From assembly GCA_964482955.1 (NCBI GenBank), contig CAYZZW010000009.1:1-64000 (forward strand): a DNA stretch of 64,000 bases, given 5' to 3'. Shown here one piece after another: positions 60,105-64,000 of the stretch. Below the pieces are notes generated by a model that made no database searches, had not been told where the DNA came from, and saw only the letters and a list, made by a program, of their open reading frames with translations. Source of the DNA: JAPLSN01 sp964482955 (lineage in GTDB: Bacteria; Spirochaetota; Spirochaetia; Treponematales; UBA12059). A program made the translations under genes and the position numbers. The stretch's first letter is position 1, and each line of letters opens with the position of its first letter.

Positions 60105-60963
60105 GCGAGGCCGCCGCGCGCGCGAGCGCCTCCGGCGACAGCGTGATCCCCGACACGACGAGCTCGGTTTCCAGGTAGGAAAACACCGCTTCGGAAAGCG
60201 CGCCCGGCGCGACCGGGTCGACGAGGGCGTAGACCGCGAGCTTGCAGGGCGGCGAGTACACCTTGGCCGCGCGCTCGTTCTCGAACGAAAAGACGAATTC
60301 GCAACTGTACCCGTCCGCGCCCGCGACCGCGCTCAGCAGGAAGCATTCGAGCGGGATTGGCTCGGCATCCTCCCCGTCCTCCGCCATGAGTTTCCCGACG
60401 AGCAGCTCGGCGTCCGGCACGAAGAGCGCGGCGTGCCAGTCCCAGCGGGCGCGGAGACGCGGCGGCACGGGATCGGATCCCGGTTCGGCCATGCGGCCGG
60501 TCAACGCGTCCACGGGGGCGGTCGCCACGGCCACCACCTTGCCGTCGGCGAAGGCGACGCGCACTCCCTTTTCGCGGTGCGCGAACGCCTTCCCCTCGCG
60601 CGTCCACGCCTTGTCGGCGGAGAGCGCGGCGGACGCGACGCCCGACGGGTATTTTCCCTCGAGAACGGCTTCCGCGCCCAGCTTCGACGGATCGGCCGGG
60701 TCGGGGAAGGCGGCCGCGGTCACGCGCGTCGTGCGCTTCACGATCTCAGCGAGCGCCGCGGCGTCGGAGGGCTCGAGGAGCTCGTTGACGGCGGCTTCGA
60801 GCACGGGGCGGTCCGCCTTGACGTAGACCGTCGATCCGGGCTTGAGGACGAGGACCGGGTCGAGGGGCTTCCTGTACTTGATGTTCGCGCACGACGACGC
60901 GGCGACGAGGGCGCACAGCGCGTAGATGCCCGCTCGGACGATCGCGGTTCCCTTTCGGTTCAT
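60091..60963 (-). CDS. Lipoprotein of unknown function
   Basis: A 290-residue lipoprotein with a lipobox AASSC at Cys25 and no recognisable domain. The rest is a soluble mixed alpha/beta chain. ATG 60963 gives a proper signal peptide (preceded by GAGGAA); an in-frame ATG at 61047 overlaps the upstream stop codon but would put a 28-residue Arg-rich extension before the signal, which is unlikely to be functional. That extension is the product of a local duplication described separately. Last gene of a three-gene operon, overlapping the convergent hydrolase-fold gene. Confidence 0.75.
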   Translation of the reverse strand: MNRKGTAIVRAGIYALCALVAASSCANIKYRKPLDPVLVLKPGSTVYVKADRPVLEAAVNELLEPSDAAALAEIVKRTTRVTAAAFPDPADPSKLGAEAVLEGKYPSGVASAALSADKAWTREGKAFAHREKGVRVAFADGKVVAVATAPVDALTGRMAEPGSDPVPPRLRARWDWHAALFVPDAELLVGKLMAEDGEDAEPIPLECFLLSAVAGADGYSCEFVFSFENERAAKVYSPPCKLAVYALVDPVAPGALSEAVFSYLETELVVSGITLSPEALARAAASLIFR

Positions 60964-61095
60964 ACGGCGTTCCTCGGAACCGCGTTCCGTAAAACGGTTT
61001 TCGCGGCCGCGGCGTGGTCGCGCGCGCGCGATATCAAGAAGGTTCATACGGCGTTCCTTAAAACGGCTTTCGCGGCCGCGGCGTGGTCGCGCGCG
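60957..61095. repeat. In-frame local tandem duplication at a gene junction
   Basis: Two copies of the junction GGTTCATACGGCGTTCC (60957-60973 and 61041-61057) followed by matching CGGCTTTCGCGGCCGCGGCG-like sequence, 84 bp apart (28 codons). One copy has an extra 15 bp. Each copy carries the same ATG context, so the lipoprotein has two in-frame starts. Confidence 0.8.
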
Positions 61096-62018
61096 GCGTC
61101 GTGCCAGCGGCGGAGATCCGAGTCTTCGTAGCGGCCGTCCGACTCGAGGCGGCGGACGCCGTCGCGGAGCCCGAGCCGGCGCTGGGCTTGCGCCTTGAGC
61201 CACAGCACCTTGTCGTAGCCCGCGAAGCGCGTGTCGGTACGGTCGGGGTCGACGATGCCGGCTTCGGACAGCCAGAGCCCGCGCTCGTACGGCGCGACAC
61301 CAGCGTCCACGACGAAGGAGTCGACGACGGCCGACTTGTCGGCCGCGGAGTCGAGTATGCCCGCGAGGTCGCCGAGCGCGAAGTCTTCGTCGTCGAACGA
61401 TTCGCGGCGCCTGGTCTTCAGGTAGCGGTAGATCAGCTTGGCGGCTTCGAGGCAGCGGGCGCGGTTGTCGACGCGCGCGGCTTCCGGCACGAGGCGCCCG
61501 TCCGTCCAGACAGCCGCGTGTTCGTCCGGGCTCGTGAGGGCGGGCAGGTGGCCGACCGGCGGCAGGATGGAGCTCGCGTCGAGCGCGTTCGCCGCGTCCA
61601 TGCGCCCGGAGAAATTCTGGTGGGCCCAGCTGTCCGCGAACGAGTGCAGGGCGATGCCGATGCGGAAGGGATCGTCGGTGCGCAGGGCCGCGACGAGGAG
61701 CTCCTTGACGGTCTCGGAATTCGGCGTGACGACGAAGGCGTTCTTAGCGCCGTCGCGGCGGAGGAGGGCGGCCGCGTTTGGATCGCCCGGGAGGAAGTGG
61801 AAGGGCAGGTAGACGTCCGACGCGATGCGCTCGTCCCAGAACACGTAGTCCTGCGTGACGATGCCGCGGTGCGTCGTCCCGCGCGAGACGATCTCGAGGT
61901 CGTGGATGGATTCGTCCACGTATTGGCTCGCGCGCGCGACGCGTTCGGCTTCGAGGGCTTCCATGCCGGCGCGCTCGCAGAGGAAGCGCACGACGTAGTA
62001 ATGGAAGACGACGTTCAT
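61044..62018 (-). CDS. DUF6765-like protein (phospholipase C/S1-nuclease-like fold)
   Basis: A 324-residue protein starting MNVVFHYYVVRFLCERAG, with RASQYVDESIHD, TPNSETVKELLVAAL and the distinctive HSFADSWAHQNFSG. These patterns match DUF6765 proteins, which resemble zinc-dependent phospholipase C / S1 nuclease in the placing of His and Asp residues; activity has not been shown to my knowledge. No signal peptide. Its ATG overlaps the stop codon of the amidohydrolase-like lipoprotein gene (ATGA). The end is part of the local duplication. Confidence 0.75.
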   Translation of the reverse strand: MNVVFHYYVVRFLCERAGMEALEAERVARASQYVDESIHDLEIVSRGTTHRGIVTQDYVFWDERIASDVYLPFHFLPGDPNAAALLRRDGAKNAFVVTPNSETVKELLVAALRTDDPFRIGIALHSFADSWAHQNFSGRMDAANALDASSILPPVGHLPALTSPDEHAAVWTDGRLVPEAARVDNRARCLEAAKLIYRYLKTRRRESFDDEDFALGDLAGILDSAADKSAVVDSFVVDAGVAPYERGLWLSEAGIVDPDRTDTRFAGYDKVLWLKAQAQRRLGLRDGVRRLESDGRYEDSDLRRWHDAARDHAAAAKAVLRNAV

Positions 62019-63505
62019 TCGCCGGCCCCGCTCACGAAGACGCCGTAGCCCTTCTCGGACACGACGCCATTCCGGTACGCCACCTTGCCGTTCACGATCA
62101 CGCAGGAGATGCCCTTCGCGAGGACGAGCGGTTCCGTGACGGTCCCCGAACCCTCGACCGTCGCCGGATCGAAGATCGCGAGGTCGGCGGCGGCGTCCGG
62201 CGCCACGCGGCCGCGGCGTCGGAACTCGCGGTCCGAGCGCTCGAGGAAGCGCGCCGGATCGATCGTCATCTTGGCGATGAGCGTCGCGAGGTCGAGCTTC
62301 CTGGTCCGCGACAGCGAGAGCGCCGTGGCGAAGTTGCCCGTGTCGCGCGGGTGCGTGACGACGCCCGCCGGCCCGCGCTCGATCGGCACGTCGCACGAGC
62401 CGTCCGAGCCGAAGAACACCCAGTCCTTTCCTAGCGCCGGCAGGATGGTCTCTTCCCACGAGATGGTGCCCTCGGGCACGACCACGAGCCCGCCTTTCCA
62501 ACGGTATTCGTCGAAAAGCTCCTTCGTGAGCTTCCGTTCGAGCGGCGCGTAATACAGGTCGCCGTAGTCGAGTCCGAGCCCCTCGCGCCAGCCGTCCTTG
62601 AAACGGTTCGGGTTAGAGATCGGCGTCATCCAGTACGAGTACGGATACACGCACGCGTCGATGAGGACACCGCGCGCGCGCGCAGCCTCGATCAAGTCGA
62701 GGGCTTCCTTCATATGCCACGTGGCGCCGGTGGAATGGAAGTGGAGCAGGTGTACGCGCGCGCCCGTCTCCTCGGCGACCTCGATCGCCTCGCGCACGCC
62801 GTCCAGCTCCGTGTCCTTGAAGGCGTAGCGCGTGTGGACGAGGAGCGGCACGCCGTGCTTCTTCGTCACTTTCGCGTACGCGACCAGCTCTTCCTTCGTG
62901 AGCCACGGCGCGTATTCGGGGCTCGCGCCGACGCCGAGCCCGCCCTTGGCCAGCTGCGCGTCCAGGATGGCCGCGCGGCCTTCGACCGTCTTCGACTTGT
63001 CCCTGAGCACGTCGACGCGGAGGCCGTAGCCCCAGTTCACGAGGTGGTCGCGCTGCTTGTAGCCGTTCACGTAGTCGGAGCTCGGCGCCCCGTCGTGGAG
63101 CCAGGCGATGCTCGTGACGCCGTCCGTGAGCTTCCAGAATTCGACGGTGCGATACGACGCCTGCGGATACGAGATCGTGTCCACGTCGATGAAGCCCGGC
63201 GCCACGACGAGGCCCGCCGCGTCCACCGTCTCGCGGCCCGCAAGCGGTTTCGCCGAAATCGCGGCCACCGCGCCGCCGTCGATGCCGACGTCCGCCACCG
63301 CGTCGAGCCCCGACTCGGGATCGATGACGCGGCCGCCCTTCACGACGAGGTCGAAGACGCGCCCTTCGGGAACCTCCGACAGGTAGTGATGTTTCGGCGC
63401 CATCAGGGAATTCAACGGTGTCTTGCCGCAGGACGAAAGGAGCGCCAGTGCCGCCGCTATCGAAACCAGGGCGGCGCGGGCGCGGAAGCGCGATGTGGGG
63501 TTCAT
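62015..63505 (-). CDS. D-aminoacylase/dihydroorotase-like lipoprotein with altered metal site
   Basis: A 496-residue lipoprotein (lipobox LLSSC, Cys26) of the N-acyl-D-amino-acid deacylase-like amidohydrolase group. The N-terminal beta part KGGRVIDPESGLDAVADVG and the C-terminal ADLAIFDPATVEGSGTV are typical. The first metal motif, normally PGFIDxHxH, is PGFIDVDTIS: Asp109 and Ile111 replace both His. Later His (LLVHTRYAF, LHFHSTGATW) and the Asp in GSDGSCDVP remain. A one-metal or non-catalytic form is likely. TAGAAT lies 7 nt before the ATG, with no Shine-Dalgarno. First gene of the three-gene operon. Confidence 0.84.
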   Translation of the reverse strand: MNPTSRFRARAALVSIAAALALLSSCGKTPLNSLMAPKHHYLSEVPEGRVFDLVVKGGRVIDPESGLDAVADVGIDGGAVAAISAKPLAGRETVDAAGLVVAPGFIDVDTISYPQASYRTVEFWKLTDGVTSIAWLHDGAPSSDYVNGYKQRDHLVNWGYGLRVDVLRDKSKTVEGRAAILDAQLAKGGLGVGASPEYAPWLTKEELVAYAKVTKKHGVPLLVHTRYAFKDTELDGVREAIEVAEETGARVHLLHFHSTGATWHMKEALDLIEAARARGVLIDACVYPYSYWMTPISNPNRFKDGWREGLGLDYGDLYYAPLERKLTKELFDEYRWKGGLVVVPEGTISWEETILPALGKDWVFFGSDGSCDVPIERGPAGVVTHPRDTGNFATALSLSRTRKLDLATLIAKMTIDPARFLERSDREFRRRGRVAPDAAADLAIFDPATVEGSGTVTEPLVLAKGISCVIVNGKVAYRNGVVSEKGYGVFVSGAGE

Positions 63506-63690
63506 GCCGGCGATTCTACCAGAGCGGGAACGGCGCGGAAAGCGGGCGCGGCGGGAGCCGGTATTGAGCACGCGGTAAACCGGTTTCGGTCCCGATTTTC
63601 ACGACCGCGAAGGCCTATTTCGCGCATTTCTGGATATCCGCCACCGAGGGCACTATGGTAGAGTAAAGGTATCCAGTCCGGAGGCCGCCC

Positions 63691-64000
63691 ATGACCCGTA
63701 CGCATCTTCCCGCCGTTTTCGCGCTCGCCTGCGCGTTCGCCGCGAACGCCCAGATGTCCGATCGCCTGTCCTTCGTGCTGACGCCGGAGCTGCTCCTGCC
63801 GCTCGGCGACAGCGCCTCGGTCTACGGCCTGGGCGGCGGCGCGCGCCTGTCGGGCGAGCTGTCGCTGTTCGGCGGCTTCGCCCCCTACGTCGCGCTCGCA
63901 TTCAACGCCGTGCCGACCAAGGGCGCCGAGACCATGAACCTCTCGGCGGCGACGGGCGGCATCGCCTGGCGGACCTTCGTCGGCGACCGGTTCGGCGCCG
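63691..64000 (+). CDS. Outer-membrane beta-barrel-like protein, truncated by window end
   Basis: The first 103 residues of a protein that runs off the window. A signal peptide ending near AANAQ (residues 1-21) is followed by alternating hydrophobic and Gly-rich segments (LSFVLTPELLLPLG, GGGARLSGELSLFGGFAPYVALAF) as expected for beta-strands of an outer membrane protein. GGAGG precedes the ATG and a TATGGT/TAGAGT region about 35 nt upstream may hold the -10 box. Confidence 0.7.
   Translation, partial: MTRTHLPAVFALACAFAANAQMSDRLSFVLTPELLLPLGDSASVYGLGGGARLSGELSLFGGFAPYVALAFNAVPTKGAETMNLSAATGGIAWRTFVGDRFGA

Overview
The window is strongly GC-rich bacterial chromosome with a densely packed, ordinary gene set of about 46 protein genes. 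There is no rRNA, tRNA, phage, CRISPR array or transposase gene that I can see. The content (diderm-style lipoproteins and a beta-barrel-like protein, PBP1C plus alpha-2-macroglobulin, a dCache-type chemotaxis receptor, a pair of cyclic-nucleotide-binding proteins one of which carries a tetratricopeptide-like tail, a glucosylglycerate-type glycosyltransferase locus) fits a free-living GC-rich member of the Spirochaetota best. That assignment is an inference; no marker in the window proves it.

Layout. 0.1-4.7 kb: exported WD40-caspase protein, HAD hydrolase, small conserved protein. 4.6-12.1 kb: DUF1576 membrane protein, DnaE, Dxs. 12.2-16.6 kb: hairpins, a sigma-54 promoter and an NapH/YccM-like iron-sulfur membrane protein, an unknown protein, a chemotaxis receptor. 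16.6-18 kb: asnA (ammonia-dependent asparagine synthetase) behind a complete ribosome-mediated attenuator whose leader peptide carries five Asn codons. 18-21.8 kb: creBCD-like two-component operon. 22-25.3 kb: RidA, a second two-component pair, an RlmB-type methyltransferase. 25.3-28.2 kb: a LamG/GLUG surface lipoprotein behind a 17-codon upstream ORF. 28.4-31.4 kb: cytidylate-kinase-like/BON fusion, EamA transporter, GNAT. 31.8-37.2 kb: amidohydrolase, two cNMP-binding proteins, aroB, aroC. 38-40.9 kb: a ykkC-class (guanidine-I-like) riboswitch and terminator ahead of an ABC-2 exporter operon. 41.1-49.6 kb: a sugar/compatible-solute locus (GpgS-like GT81, two GT4 enzymes, HAD phosphatase, GH13_18 phosphorylase, a degenerate M20 peptidase). 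49.7-58.7 kb: adenylate kinase, alpha-2-macroglobulin, PBP1C. 58.8-64 kb: hydrolase-fold protein without its nucleophile, lipoproteins, a DUF6765-like protein, an amidohydrolase-like lipoprotein without its first metal motif, and the start of an outer-membrane-like protein.

Three things stand out in the non-coding DNA. (1) The asnA attenuator, where leader peptide, antiterminator and terminator can all be drawn from the sequence. (2) Two families of dispersed elements: about six copies of a CACGAAG-rich element, the best with 22-bp perfect terminal inverted repeats and placed a few bases after stop codons; and two copies of an element of about 230 bp with a perfect 27-bp-arm hairpin in which the single arm difference is compensated on the other arm. 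(3) A recurrent arrangement in which a -10-like hexamer lies only 6-10 nt before the start codon with no Shine-Dalgarno between, suggesting many leaderless transcripts; other genes, especially those inside operons, have clear GGAGG-type sites.

All functional names rest on reading motifs in the translated sequence; no database search was run.
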